DNA from: Bacteroidia bacterium
GTDB taxonomy: Bacteria; Bacteroidota; Bacteroidia; Bacteroidales; Azobacteroidaceae
NCBI GenBank assembly: GCA_025996895.1
Contig: BNTW01000004.1
Span: forward strand, 1-64,000
DNA: 64,000 bases
Direction of reading: 5' to 3'
Part shown: in pieces, positions 8,418-17,832 of the stretch
Position numbering within the stretch: the first letter of the stretch is position 1
How the letters are laid out: the number at the start of each line of letters is the position of its first letter
Program-made: the position numbers and the translations under genes
The notes under the pieces: generated by a model
Seen by the model: the letters and a program-made list of their open reading frames with translations, nothing else
Told to the model about the DNA's origin: nothing
The model's database searches: none

Positions 8418-10667
8418 ATGGCTGAATTATCTCCATTGATTATTGATTTGACCTTGATTCTGGTGGTCGCAGGAATTTTTTCGTTACTATTTAAATGGCT
8501 GAAACAGCCGGTCGTTTTGGCGTATATTGTGGCGGGTATTGTGCTGTCCTTTTTTATTAAAAAAGAAACCCCGCAATTTGAAAACATTGAAACCTGGGCA
8601 GACATCGGCGTGATTTTCCTGCTTTTCGGCTTGGGATTGGAATTTAGCTTTAAAAAACTGATGAAAGTGGGAGCGACGGCTTTCATTGCGACGATTTTTA
8701 TCGTAGGATCTATGATTGGTATCGGCTATTTGACCGGTATGTGTTTCGGCTGGTCGCACCTGACGAGCCTTTTTTTGGGCGCGATGCTCTGCATGTCTTC
8801 CACCATGATCATACTGAAAGTTTTCGACGATTTGAATTTAAACAGCAAAAGTTTTACCAAAGTCGTTTTGGGCATTTTGGTCATTGAAGATTTGGTGGCG
8901 GTGGTGCTGATGGTCTTGCTTTCGACCGTTGCGGTGAGCAACCAGCTGCAAAGCTCGGAAATGTTCATCAGCATTTTTAAATTGGTTACATTTTTGCTTT
9001 TCTGGTTTATTTTGGGAACCTACCTTATTCCGACTTTTCTGCGGCAAATGAAGCGTTTTTTGAATGACGAGACTTTGTTGATTATCGTCATTGCCTTTTG
9101 TTTGGGAATGGTGTATCTGGCCACTCGCGCCGGATTTTCGGCTGCTTTGGGTGCGTTTATCATGGGATCTATTTTGGCTGAAACACTTGATTCCGAACGG
9201 ATTGATCACATGATTATTCCGGTCAAAAACCTTTTCGGCGCGATTTTCTTCGTTTCGGTAGGAATGATGATACAGGTAACGGCCATCGGACAAAACATTG
9301 TGCCGATTTTGATTATCAGCGTTGTGGTGATTTTGGGACAGGTAATATTCGCGACAATTGGGGTACTGCTCGCCGGTCAGAATTTGCGTACAGCTGTTTC
9401 GTCGGGTTTTTCGCTGTCGCAAATCGGTGAATTTTCTTACATTATCGGGGCTTTGGGGCTAAGTTTGGGCGTTATTGAGGAATCATTGTATCAAATTATT
9501 GTATCGGCCTCTGTCATAACGATTTTCGTTACCCCTTTTATGATGAGGCTGGCCAACCCGACCATCCGGGTATTGGAAAACAAACTTCCTGAAAAATGGC
9601 AGCGCATACTGAATAAAGATACGTCGGGAACGCAGTTTGTCAATCACGAGAATTTGTGGAAAAATTTCCTCAAACGCATGATTACGACCGTTTTCATTTA
9701 CTATTTAATCTGTGTGATTATTGTCTCTTTCTCATTGAAATACGGTGTGCCTTGGGTACAGCATCACCTTTTGTCCGGATTCAACGGCAATTTATTGGTG
9801 GCGGTCATTCTTATTATCGTGATTTCGCCGTTTATGTATTCGATTGTTGTCAATCGCGACCATTCGGAAGAATTTATGAAATTGTGGAAAGACAACAAAG
9901 CCAACCGCGGGCCGTTGATTTTCACGATTGTTTTCCGTATTTTTATGTGTGCGGGGTTGATTATGTACATTTTGTTTATACTTTTCCATGCCAATTTTGT
10001 TATTGAGCTGACGATTACGCTGATTATTTTGGTGTTGTTCCTGACTTCGCGTCGTTTGCGCAGTCAAACCATTCGCATGGAACGGCGTTTTAAGGAAAAC
10101 TTGAACGAAAAAGAAAAATACGAAGCATCGAAATCGCCTGTAACACGAGGCTTTGTTAATCACGTGTTGGAACGCGATTTACACTTGTCTGATTTTCTGA
10201 TAAAACCGTATTTTTCGATTATCGGAAAAACCTTGAAAGAGCTGAATTTCCGGCAATATTTCGGTGTGAATGTCGTAACGATTATTCGGGAAAATGCGCG
10301 GATTAACATTCCTAATGGCGACGAACGGGTGTTCCCGGGCGACCATTTGGTGATTTTGGGAACGGACAAGCAAATGGAATTATTTCAACACCGGTTGGAA
10401 GAAAAACGGCGGAAATACGAAAAAATGGAACAAAAAGAAGTTTGCGATGTGCTGATGCGCCAAATTGAAGTCGAAGCCGATTCTTATCTGGAAGGAAAAA
10501 CGATTAAGACCTCTTGTATCCAGGAAAATTATAACTGTTTGGTGGTCGGTATAGAGCGCAACAAAACGTCTATCCTGAATCCGGGCTTTGATTTGGTTTT
10601 TGAAGCCGGCGATATTTTGTGGATTGTGGGCGAATATCCAAACATCAAAAAGTTGCGCGACTTATGA
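8418..10667 (+). CDS. Kef/CPA2-type cation:proton antiporter with two RCK_C (TrkA-C) domains
   Basis: A 749-residue inner-membrane protein. About 12 membrane segments of the CPA2 antiporter fold occupy residues 1-390; typical motifs include FLLFGLGLEFSF and ARAGFSAALGAFIMGSILAE. Further hydrophobic segments follow at about 415-540. Two TrkA-C-like domains end the protein: LKELNFRQYFGVNVVTIIR and GDHLVILG first, then GKTIKTSCIQ and GDILWIVGEY. The family exchanges K+ or Na+ for H+, and TrkA-C domains usually bind a regulatory ligand. No separate TrkA-N domain was recognised. The stop overlaps the kdsB start (ATGA), implying translational coupling. Confidence 0.87.
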   Translation: MAELSPLIIDLTLILVVAGIFSLLFKWLKQPVVLAYIVAGIVLSFFIKKETPQFENIETWADIGVIFLLFGLGLEFSFKKLMKVGATAFIATIFIVGSMIGIGYLTGMCFGWSHLTSLFLGAMLCMSSTMIILKVFDDLNLNSKSFTKVVLGILVIEDLVAVVLMVLLSTVAVSNQLQSSEMFISIFKLVTFLLFWFILGTYLIPTFLRQMKRFLNDETLLIIVIAFCLGMVYLATRAGFSAALGAFIMGSILAETLDSERIDHMIIPVKNLFGAIFFVSVGMMIQVTAIGQNIVPILIISVVVILGQVIFATIGVLLAGQNLRTAVSSGFSLSQIGEFSYIIGALGLSLGVIEESLYQIIVSASVITIFVTPFMMRLANPTIRVLENKLPEKWQRILNKDTSGTQFVNHENLWKNFLKRMITTVFIYYLICVIIVSFSLKYGVPWVQHHLLSGFNGNLLVAVILIIVISPFMYSIVVNRDHSEEFMKLWKDNKANRGPLIFTIVFRIFMCAGLIMYILFILFHANFVIELTITLIILVLFLTSRRLRSQTIRMERRFKENLNEKEKYEASKSPVTRGFVNHVLERDLHLSDFLIKPYFSIIGKTLKELNFRQYFGVNVVTIIRENARINIPNGDERVFPGDHLVILGTDKQMELFQHRLEEKRRKYEKMEQKEVCDVLMRQIEVEADSYLEGKTIKTSCIQENYNCLVVGIERNKTSILNPGFDLVFEAGDILWIVGEYPNIKKLRDL

Positions 10668-11425
10668 CTTTTTTAGGAATTATCCCGGCACGCTACGCCT
10701 CTACTCGTTTTCCGGCGAAACCGTTGGCGGATATGTTAGGAAAGCCCATGATACAGCGGGTTTATGAACAAGTTTCGGGCTTGCTGGATGATGTGCTGGT
10801 AGCGACCGACGATGAGCGCATTTTAAACACGGTAAAAGCCTTCGGCGGAAAAGCGTTAATGACTTCACCTAATCACAAAAGCGGGACAGACCGTTGTTAC
10901 GAGGCTTATACGCTGTGTGGGAAACCGTTCGACGTGGTGGTGAATATTCAGGGCGATGAGCCGTTTATCCAACCTTCTCAAATTCAGTTGATTAAAGATT
11001 GTTTTCGGAAGAAAGAAACGCAAATTGCCACGCTGATAAAACCTTTTTCTCCGGACGACGATTTTGAAAAACTGTTTAATCCCAATTCACCCAAAGTGGT
11101 GATTAATAAAGAGTTGCAGGCAATTTATTTCAGCCGTTCGGTTATTCCGTATTTTCGCGGACTTCACTCCGAAAAATGGTTAAAAAATCATACTTACTAC
11201 AAACACATCGGATTGTACGCTTATCGTTCCGAAGTTTTAAAGGAAATCACCGCCTTGCCACCGTCTGCATTGGAAAAAGCCGAATCATTGGAACAACTGC
11301 GCTGGATAGAAAACGGATACGTCATTCAAACCGGCATTACCGAAGAAGAAACAATAGGAATTGACACACCCGAAGATTTAGAAAAGGCGTTGCAATATTT
11401 GTTACAAGCAAATATTAATTTATAA
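10664..11425 (+). CDS. kdsB: 3-deoxy-manno-octulosonate cytidylyltransferase
   Basis: A 253-residue nucleotidyltransferase. The N-terminal signature IIPARYASTRFPAKPL (residues 6-21) and the VNIQGDEPFI motif are diagnostic of KdsB, which makes CMP-Kdo for lipid A-core assembly in the cytoplasm. Its presence shows a lipopolysaccharide-bearing Gram-negative. The ATG at 10664 overlaps the antiporter stop by 4 nt. The frame is open 15 codons upstream, but that extension lies inside the antiporter and precedes the conserved start. Confidence 0.93.
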   Translation: MTFLGIIPARYASTRFPAKPLADMLGKPMIQRVYEQVSGLLDDVLVATDDERILNTVKAFGGKALMTSPNHKSGTDRCYEAYTLCGKPFDVVVNIQGDEPFIQPSQIQLIKDCFRKKETQIATLIKPFSPDDDFEKLFNPNSPKVVINKELQAIYFSRSVIPYFRGLHSEKWLKNHTYYKHIGLYAYRSEVLKEITALPPSALEKAESLEQLRWIENGYVIQTGITEEETIGIDTPEDLEKALQYLLQANINL

Positions 11426-11811
11426 TATTCCACGGAAGGCAACAATCCTCTCTGTTTTCATCATTTCAATTTGGCGGTAAGTCATCTAAAATATATAGTT
11501 ACCGCCAACTTTCAAATCGAGAAATTTCGTCAACTAAAAAATTATTCCTAATGTTTTGCGCCTGTGTGTTTTTACCGTCTGAATTTTAAAAGAAATTTTT
11601 TATTGCGTATTACTTGTATTGTCGAAAAATATGCGTATTTATGCCAATATTGCTCATAATAACCCATTGTTATTTGCCCGGATAATGGAAAATCGCACGT
11701 TTAAGGCGACAATATGGATTTTATACGTTCTTTAATAGAATTTATAGAGGAAAATATAACTTTTCAATAAAAAACCATTATATTTGTGTCGGATTTCGTA
11801 AATGCAAGATT
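11426..11811. other. 386-bp intergenic region with one 10-bp dyad
   Basis: No coding frame with family features and no tRNA-like fold is seen. The stretch is AT-rich. It holds a perfect 10-bp inverted repeat (TTGGCGGTAA at 11471-11480, TTACCGCCAA at 11499-11508, 18-nt loop) about 45 nt after kdsB, and a TATATTTG -7 element at 11779-11786 that serves the next gene. The dyad lacks a flanking T-run on either strand, so it may be an operator rather than a terminator. Confidence 0.5.
11779..11786 (+). promoter_or_regulatory. Bacteroidetes -7 promoter element for small CTD-like gene / prmC / recX
   Basis: TATATTTG fits TAnnTTTG and sits 25 nt before the ATG at 11812. It would drive the small secreted protein gene and probably prmC and recX, which follow with gaps of 2 and -4 nt. 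Confidence 0.5.
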
Positions 11812-12123
11812 ATGAAAAAAAGGATTTCGTTTCTGATAATATCCTTGTGCATGTTGCTGGCGTTGCCGGTTTCGCTTTTTGCCCAGAACAAGAAGGAAAT
11901 TGTAACGGAGGAAACGCTTATCCCCGAATTGAATGTAGTGAATAACACCTTGTATGTGAAAAACGCTCCGGTAGGTGCGAAATTGGAAATCATTACCATT
12001 GTGGGCAATAAGGTGCTGGTGTTGGAGATGAAAGCGAGCGAAGCCACCTACACGCTCAACCTTCCCAAAGCTATTTATATTTTTAAAATCGGCGGGGTGG
12101 TACGCAAATTTGTGTTGAAATAA
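11812..12123 (+). CDS. Small secreted protein resembling an isolated T9SS sorting domain
   Basis: A 103-residue protein with a clear signal peptide (residues 1-24, LFAQ cleavage). The mature part of about 79 residues is built like a T9SS type-A C-terminal sorting domain: ELNVVNNTLYVKN, then APVGAKLEIITIVGNKVL, then the closing strands LPKAIYIFKIGG and RKFVLK. No cargo domain precedes it. It is in a tight run with prmC (2 nt) and recX. It could be a decoy or chaperone-like partner, a remnant of a larger cargo protein, or an unrelated small beta-sandwich. Function unknown. Confidence 0.7.
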   Translation: MKKRISFLIISLCMLLALPVSLFAQNKKEIVTEETLIPELNVVNNTLYVKNAPVGAKLEIITIVGNKVLVLEMKASEATYTLNLPKAIYIFKIGGVVRKFVLK

Positions 12124-12125
12124 TA

Positions 12126-12938
12126 ATGTCTTTTTTTGAGGAACAATTAGCCGGCTTATATACTGCTTCCGAAATTAAATCATTGACTTACTTGATTTTG
12201 GAAGAGGTTTGCCATAAAGACAAAGCAACTTTGTTGCGCGAAAAAAGAGAAATCCAACAAATGCTGGACGAGTTGAAAAAATCCCGCCCGATACAATATA
12301 TTATAGGTAAAACCGAATTTTACAACTTACCGTTTTGTGTGAATGAAAATGTGTTAATTCCGCGTCCCGAAACGGAAGAATTGGTAGAGCGGGTTATTCA
12401 GACATTGGCCGGCCGTAAATCGCAATTTAATATTTGGGATATTGGTACCGGCTCAGGTTGTATTGCAGTTGCGTTGGCAAAAAATCTGCCGAATGCGAAG
12501 GTTTATGCTTCGGATATTTCGGAAAAAGCATTGGAAACGGCTCAACAGAATGCTTTGAATAATCAGGTTGAAGTCCAATTTTTCCGGCAAGATATTTTGT
12601 TTGCCCATTCGGATTTTCTGGCCGAAACGTTTTCTTTGATTGTAAGCAATCCGCCGTATATTGTTCCGTCCGAAAAACCGGCTATGAGTGCGAATGTCTT
12701 GGCGTATGAGCCGGCTGAAGCGTTGTTTGTGCCGGAAGACAAGCCCTTGCTCTTTTATGAACGCATTGCGGAAACCGGATTAAACCGTTTGGAGCAGGGG
12801 GGGTACCTGTTTTTTGAAACGAATGCGCGTTTTGGAAAAGCCGTTGCCGGAATGTTGAAAGGCAAAGGATATGCGGAGGTGGAAGTCTTTCAGGATATTT
12901 CGGGCAACGACCGGATAGTTAAAGCGGTTAAAAAATGA
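12126..12938 (+). CDS. prmC: Peptide chain release factor N5-glutamine methyltransferase
   Basis: A 270-residue SAM-dependent methyltransferase. The SAM-binding loop GTGSGC begins at residue 107 and the catalytic NPPY motif at residue 175. The RPETEELVE element before the SAM loop is characteristic of PrmC. It methylates the GGQ glutamine of RF1 and RF2 in the cytoplasm. It starts 2 nt after the small CTD-like gene and overlaps recX by 4 nt (ATGA), so the three are probably one operon. Confidence 0.93.
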   Translation: MSFFEEQLAGLYTASEIKSLTYLILEEVCHKDKATLLREKREIQQMLDELKKSRPIQYIIGKTEFYNLPFCVNENVLIPRPETEELVERVIQTLAGRKSQFNIWDIGTGSGCIAVALAKNLPNAKVYASDISEKALETAQQNALNNQVEVQFFRQDILFAHSDFLAETFSLIVSNPPYIVPSEKPAMSANVLAYEPAEALFVPEDKPLLFYERIAETGLNRLEQGGYLFFETNARFGKAVAGMLKGKGYAEVEVFQDISGNDRIVKAVKK

Positions 12939-13408
12939 AAGAACTCACCTATGAACAAGCCCTGCATCGTTTGGCGGCCGATTGCAGTCGTACGGAACGG
13001 TGTGTCCAAGATGTCCGCAAAAAAATGGAAAATTGGGAACTTTCGGCAGACGTGCAAAAGAAAATTCTTCAATACTTGCAAAAAGAAAAATACATAGATG
13101 AGCAACGTTTTTGCCGTGCTTTTGTGAATGATAAATCGCAATACAATCGCTGGGGTGCGTATAAAATCGGTTATGAATTGAAGAAAAAAAATATTCCCGG
13201 CGATTTCATCCGGGAAGCTCTGCAAAATCTCGACGCAACCGTCCTGCGCGAACAGTTGACCGAATTATTGGAAAAGAAGCAGAAAACAGTCAAAGGAAAG
13301 AATGAATACGAAATCCGGCAGAAAATCATTCGATTTGCTGCCGGACGTGGATTTTCGCTTGAAGAGATTGAAGCCGCCTTAAGCAACCGAATCAACCGGT
13401 GCGATTAA
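12935..13408 (+). CDS. recX: RecX family regulatory protein
   Basis: A 157-residue alpha-helical protein with RecX three-helix repeats (KILQYLQKEKYIDEQRFCRAFVNDK, then WGAYKIGYELKKKNIPGDFIREAL). RecX proteins bind RecA filaments and modulate recombination. The start overlaps prmC by 4 nt. The 3' end overlaps the convergent rprY gene by 30 nt, so both C termini are encoded by the same DNA on opposite strands. recA is not nearby. Confidence 0.83.
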   Translation: MKELTYEQALHRLAADCSRTERCVQDVRKKMENWELSADVQKKILQYLQKEKYIDEQRFCRAFVNDKSQYNRWGAYKIGYELKKKNIPGDFIREALQNLDATVLREQLTELLEKKQKTVKGKNEYEIRQKIIRFAAGRGFSLEEIEAALSNRINRCD

Positions 13409-14083
13409 TTTGTATCCTTTTCCGTGGATATTCATGATTTCGAGGCTGGGGTCTTCCTTCAACAGTTTGCGCAATTTGGTAATATACACATCCATACTGC
13501 GGGCATTGAAATAATCCACTACTCCCCAAATCTTTTTAAGCGCGTAATTGCGTTCCAGCACCTGATTAACATTGTCATAGAGCAGATTCAACAAATCGCT
13601 TTCTTTCGTGGTCAATTTAATGACTGTTTCGCCGGTCGTCAATGTTTGTTTTTGTGTATCAAAAATAAATTTGCCCAAAATCACCGGCCCTTCTTTCGTG
13701 GCTTTTTTACCGCTTACGCGACGCAATATAGCCTCTATACGAAGCAACAACTCTTCCATGCTGAACGGTTTCGTCAGATAATCGTCCGCGCCGATTTTAA
13801 AACCTTCCAAAATATCTTCCTTCATGGTTTTTGCCGTCAGGAAAATGATAGGAATTTCCGAACTTGCCGTACGAATTTCCTGTGCCAGCGTGAATCCGTC
13901 TTTCTTCGGCATCATCACGTCCAAAATACACAAATCGTATTTTTCTTTCGGGAAAGCTTTTGCGCCTGCTTCACCGTCGGGGAACAAATCCACCGAAAAA
14001 CCTTTTGCCTGCAAATATTCGCGCAGCAACATACCTAAATTCTCGTCATCTTCACACATGAAGATATTCACTTTTTCTTCCAT
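13379..14083 (-). CDS. rprY: OmpR-family response regulator RprY
   Basis: A 234-residue regulator. The receiver domain (residues 1-120) has the acidic pair EDD at 11-13, the phospho-acceptor D55 in ILDVMMPKKDG and the TAK switch region. A winged-helix DNA-binding domain follows (about 135-230; RSMDVYITKLRKLL). The N-terminal sequence closely matches Bacteroides RprY (CEDDENLGMLLREYLQAKG). It acts with the sensor RprX, encoded 18 nt upstream on the same strand. RprXY was first described in B. fragilis from effects on tetracycline resistance and envelope expression; the signal here is unknown. The end overlaps recX by 30 nt. Confidence 0.88.
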   Translation of the reverse strand: MEEKVNIFMCEDDENLGMLLREYLQAKGFSVDLFPDGEAGAKAFPKEKYDLCILDVMMPKKDGFTLAQEIRTASSEIPIIFLTAKTMKEDILEGFKIGADDYLTKPFSMEELLLRIEAILRRVSGKKATKEGPVILGKFIFDTQKQTLTTGETVIKLTTKESDLLNLLYDNVNQVLERNYALKKIWGVVDYFNARSMDVYITKLRKLLKEDPSLEIMNIHGKGYKLIAPVDSVA

Positions 14084-14101
14084 AAAACTTTTATTTAATT
14101 G

Positions 14102-15595
14102 TTAATTATCAACGTAAGGCAAAGTGATAATAAATTTCGTCCCTTTGCCATAATCACTCTCTGCTTTAATAGTTCCATCTAATTCCGTAATAATACGTTT
14201 CACATACGCCAAACCCAAGCCGAAACCTTTGACATCATGCCGGTTTCCGGTAGGAACACGGTAGAAACGGTCAAAAATCTTTTTCAGGTTTTCCTTTTTA
14301 ATCCCTATGCCGTTGTCTTCGATAATAATCTGTACTTTATCATCAACGTTTAAGGTGTGAGTAATCAACGATAAAGGAACATCCGACCGCCTGTACTTTA
14401 CCGCGTTTTCCATTAAATTAAACAGGACATTGGTAAAGTGCATTTTATCCACGATAATCGTAGAATCCAACGCTTCCAAATCGATGTCCAGCGTACCACC
14501 GGCATTTTCCACCCGCAACGCGAAGGTGCTTGCCACACTCGTTATCAAATCATTTGCATCTAATTTCGTCATTTTGAATTGCGTTGCACCATCCTCAAAC
14601 AGCGACATTTGCAACACTTTTTCCACCAAAAAACCCAACCGTTTGCTTTCGTCGCTGATTACCTGCTTGGCGTGTTCCATCAGGTGGGGCGAATTACTGA
14701 CATCGGAATCGTTCAGGGTCTGCGCCGCCAGCGAAATACTTGCGACCGGTGTTTTCAACTCGTGCGTCATATTGTTGATAAAGTCGTTTTTTACTTCCGA
14801 GAGGCGTCTTTGTCTAAAAACAATCAGTATCGTGGAAATGAAAACAATCAGCAACACCACCGTAAAAATAATCGATGGAATGATATATTGTATGGAACTC
14901 AACACATATTTTTTTTGTCCCGGGAATGCCACCTGAAGCGTATAGAGCTTGTTGGCAGGATCTTTGGGAAACAAAATCTGCGAATAAACTTCTTTGATGG
15001 TTTCCGGATTATAGTCGGGACTTTTTTCGACAACGCGTTTATCCTTATCCATAATTGCATACACAAACGGCAGGACGATGTCGTTGTTCGCCAATTCAGC
15101 CTGGATATACGATTCCAGATTGCGGGAATTTAACCGTTCCTTAATCGGGCGGTCGCTGCCTCGCATAGCATTTCGGATTACCTCGTTCAGCAAATTTTGT
15201 TGATAAAAATATTGATCGTATACCGCCTTTTGAATGTCCAGCGACACCGTACTGATGTCACTTTTTCCGAAACTCGGCTTCAAAGCGGAAAGCGAATCAG
15301 CGCGAGTAATGTTCAAATCAATGTCATCGACCGAGAGGCGTTGTTGTGTCAGCGCGCCGGTTTTGCCTCCCCAATTCTTTTTCCGGAAAGCAAAGACTTG
15401 GTCGGTAAGGAATTGCGTGGTTTCATCCAGTTCCAAATCGTGAGAAACCTGATTTAAACTTCGTTTCACAGCCTCTTTAAACTGCTCTTCCTGCGTGTTC
15501 AAAATGATGTGGATATAGTAAGTTTGCAAATACAACAACCCGACAAAGGCGAAAATCATTACGCCGGCCAGCAACCATATTGTCGATTTTCTCAT
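14102..15595 (-). CDS. rprX: Sensor histidine kinase RprX
   Basis: A 497-residue inner-membrane kinase. The first membrane segment is at residues 8-28 and the second at about 236-258, enclosing a periplasmic sensor domain of about 200 residues. A HisKA domain with phospho-acceptor H278 (NNMTHELKTPVAS) and a HATPase domain (NLMENAVKYR, DNGIGI, GFGLGLAYV) follow. It is the cognate kinase of RprY, with which it forms a two-gene operon. No HAMP domain is evident between the membrane segment and HisKA, as is usual for this family. Confidence 0.88.
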   Translation of the reverse strand: MRKSTIWLLAGVMIFAFVGLLYLQTYYIHIILNTQEEQFKEAVKRSLNQVSHDLELDETTQFLTDQVFAFRKKNWGGKTGALTQQRLSVDDIDLNITRADSLSALKPSFGKSDISTVSLDIQKAVYDQYFYQQNLLNEVIRNAMRGSDRPIKERLNSRNLESYIQAELANNDIVLPFVYAIMDKDKRVVEKSPDYNPETIKEVYSQILFPKDPANKLYTLQVAFPGQKKYVLSSIQYIIPSIIFTVVLLIVFISTILIVFRQRRLSEVKNDFINNMTHELKTPVASISLAAQTLNDSDVSNSPHLMEHAKQVISDESKRLGFLVEKVLQMSLFEDGATQFKMTKLDANDLITSVASTFALRVENAGGTLDIDLEALDSTIIVDKMHFTNVLFNLMENAVKYRRSDVPLSLITHTLNVDDKVQIIIEDNGIGIKKENLKKIFDRFYRVPTGNRHDVKGFGLGLAYVKRIITELDGTIKAESDYGKGTKFIITLPYVDN

Positions 15596-15829
15596 ACTTT
15601 TTTCCTTGCTTTGAATTTGATAACAAAGTAAGTTTATTTTCGTTTAACATTTTCTAAAAAAAATACAAAAGATATTACAAAAAAAATAAAACAATTTAAC
15701 AAAACATTTAAATCCTAAATTGTAATACGAATTAAGTTAAATTTAAATTATAGTTTGGTATTTTGTTTAAAAACAAAAAGGGAAAAAGATATTTCGCCCC
15801 CTAATTGGTGTCGTTCCTTTATTGTATGA

Positions 15830-17815
15830 TTATTTCACCACAATTTTTTGTGTAATGTTTTCCCCTTGGGTTTGTATTTTCAACAAGTAAAATCCGGCGG
15901 ATAAATGTGATAAATCCGTTTGTATTTCGTTGTCGCCGGCAGTTAATTCCCGAAATTCCTGTTTTTGTAAAACTCCCTGTAAATCATAGACTTCAAGTTT
16001 TATTTTTTCGGAAATAGAAGCCGTTAAACGGATTTTTAAAATATCTTCGACCGGATTGGGATAGATGGCTACGCTTGTTGCGTTGCCGATGGTTTCTATT
16101 CCGGTATGCGAAAAAAAGAAGACGTCCGTACCGCGTGTAATACCGGCTTCGTTGAATACATCGACCGAAAAATAATAATTCTCTACAGCACTTAAACTGT
16201 TCAAAATTAAGGCCTTTTTATCATACAACAAATAGTTTTCGTACAATTTATTTTCTTCTGTCCCAAAACGAATGTTGTATCCGACCGTATTCGGATTTGC
16301 CGTCCAGTTGATATATACTTTGCGATTGTCTAATAAGCTGTATGTTCTCACCCTGAAACTCGAGAGTGGGTCAGGTTTTTCGCCCGCACTTTTTCCGAAA
16401 ATGCGGAAATCCGACAATGCGAATGTTTTCGACGGTGTTTTTACATTAGTCAGGCGCACATATTGGGCTTGTACGCCCTGTTCTAATTGGATATAATCAT
16501 GGGGAGCGTCTATCGTATTTTCGGATTTGTTGATAACCGTCTGCCATTGCTCGCCGTCCGTCGAATATTCGACAAGGTATTGATAATAAATAGACGGATT
16601 TCTTCCCGCCAAATCGGTTTCTACATCGGCAAAGTTGATTTGCAGGGCTTGTACCGTGCATTCCTGACCTAAATTAATCATAAAAAATTCGCCGGCATCA
16701 GCCGTTTGGGCACTCCATTCCGTCCGAATATCTTCATCGACCGCATTCACCGCTTTGGTTGTTGTTTTCAATTCAGAGGAAGCGGTTGCTTCTTTTTTGT
16801 AGGAAAGCACCAGCCATTTGGGAAATAATTCTTCGGGGCCGGAAATCTTTTTGCCGGGAATAATCAGCGGATAATCGCCGAAACCGGTGTAGGCATACAT
16901 CACGTTGTCTTCGTCGAAGAAAACGGGAAACAGGGAAATGCGCCGTTCAAACGAATGGCGAAGCGAAATCGTTGCCGATCCGACGTGCCAATAATTGCCG
17001 TATTTGTCCTGGAACGTACTGCCGTGTCCCGCACCGCACACAAAGCCTTCCGGCTTGTAGGCAAAAGGATTGTGTTTTGCCAGCACAAACGGCCCCAGCG
17101 GATTGTCCGAAACATAGACGCCGTCGTTGTAGCTCTTAAATTCCGTTCCCGGACAGGCATATTGCAAAAAATATTTTCCGTCGTGTTTATTCATCCAAGC
17201 ACCCTCAATCCAAGGATCAGCACCGTCGTTGCTATTGTAATTGCCCGGAACTTCCCAGCCGTTTTGCGTTTTGTTGCTTTTAATCAAGGCTTTTAACGAG
17301 CCTTTGGAGTTGAACGTTTTCGGGTCGATTTCGACACCGCGAATGGGGTCGGTATTCGAGCAGCCGCCATAATAATATAACCGTCCGTCGTCGTCCAAAA
17401 ACAGCATGGGATCGATATGTGTGTAGGCAAAACCGTTTTTAGCCACTTCCCACTTTCCCGATTTCGGGTCGGCCGTTTTGTAAATCTTGTTGTGTCCCGA
17501 AGTCATAAAATAAATCTCGTCGCCGATAACTACCGCCGTAGGAGCATAATCGTTCAACGGCAAATCGGCTGTCGTAATCAAATCCCAATCAATCAAGTCG
17601 GTGGAGTGAAAATATCCGCCCGATTTGGAAAGAAACATATAATATTCGTCTTTGAAAAGTACCACAGAAGGGTCGGCTGCTTCCCGGTAGGAAGGTTTGT
17701 CCGAACTGTACATATAACTCAAATTCAACGGATTACAGATTGTCCGAATGGCTTCTTGCGCTTGTGCAAAGGGTATTCCTAAAAATAAAAAGGCTAATCC
17801 GATAAAATTTTTCAT
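15830..17815 (-). CDS. T9SS-exported GH43-family glycosidase with F5/8C and fibronectin-III domains
   Basis: A 661-residue protein. Signal peptide at 1-19, then a GH43-type five-bladed propeller (about 25-340) with the catalytic base in READPSVV (D48), a DPMLFLDDDG loop and probable general acid E204 (IEGAWM). Next come a discoidin-type F5/8C sugar-binding domain (about 345-490), a fibronectin-III-like domain (about 495-580) and a T9SS sorting domain from IYPNPVED to KIVVK. It is likely a surface or secreted arabinosidase, xylosidase or galactosidase; the exact substrate cannot be read. The ATG at 17815 starts the signal peptide. It follows obg by 17 nt and is probably the last gene of the hpt-adk-obg operon. 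Confidence 0.85.
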   Translation of the reverse strand: MKNFIGLAFLFLGIPFAQAQEAIRTICNPLNLSYMYSSDKPSYREAADPSVVLFKDEYYMFLSKSGGYFHSTDLIDWDLITTADLPLNDYAPTAVVIGDEIYFMTSGHNKIYKTADPKSGKWEVAKNGFAYTHIDPMLFLDDDGRLYYYGGCSNTDPIRGVEIDPKTFNSKGSLKALIKSNKTQNGWEVPGNYNSNDGADPWIEGAWMNKHDGKYFLQYACPGTEFKSYNDGVYVSDNPLGPFVLAKHNPFAYKPEGFVCGAGHGSTFQDKYGNYWHVGSATISLRHSFERRISLFPVFFDEDNVMYAYTGFGDYPLIIPGKKISGPEELFPKWLVLSYKKEATASSELKTTTKAVNAVDEDIRTEWSAQTADAGEFFMINLGQECTVQALQINFADVETDLAGRNPSIYYQYLVEYSTDGEQWQTVINKSENTIDAPHDYIQLEQGVQAQYVRLTNVKTPSKTFALSDFRIFGKSAGEKPDPLSSFRVRTYSLLDNRKVYINWTANPNTVGYNIRFGTEENKLYENYLLYDKKALILNSLSAVENYYFSVDVFNEAGITRGTDVFFFSHTGIETIGNATSVAIYPNPVEDILKIRLTASISEKIKLEVYDLQGVLQKQEFRELTAGDNEIQTDLSHLSAGFYLLKIQTQGENITQKIVVK

Positions 17816-17832
17816 ATTATTTATTCTTATTA

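Noticed and set aside
8838..9422. 194-codon minus-strand frame opposite the antiporter
   Set aside because: Extreme R, N, H and Q content typical of the complement of membrane-protein codons.
13424..14038. 204-codon plus-strand frame opposite rprY
   Set aside because: It mirrors the well-supported response regulator; no signal peptide or motif; rich in H, F and Q as in reverse-frame shadows.
14579..15133. 184-codon plus-strand frame opposite rprX
   Set aside because: Antisense to the periplasmic and membrane part of the histidine kinase, with no recognisable domain.
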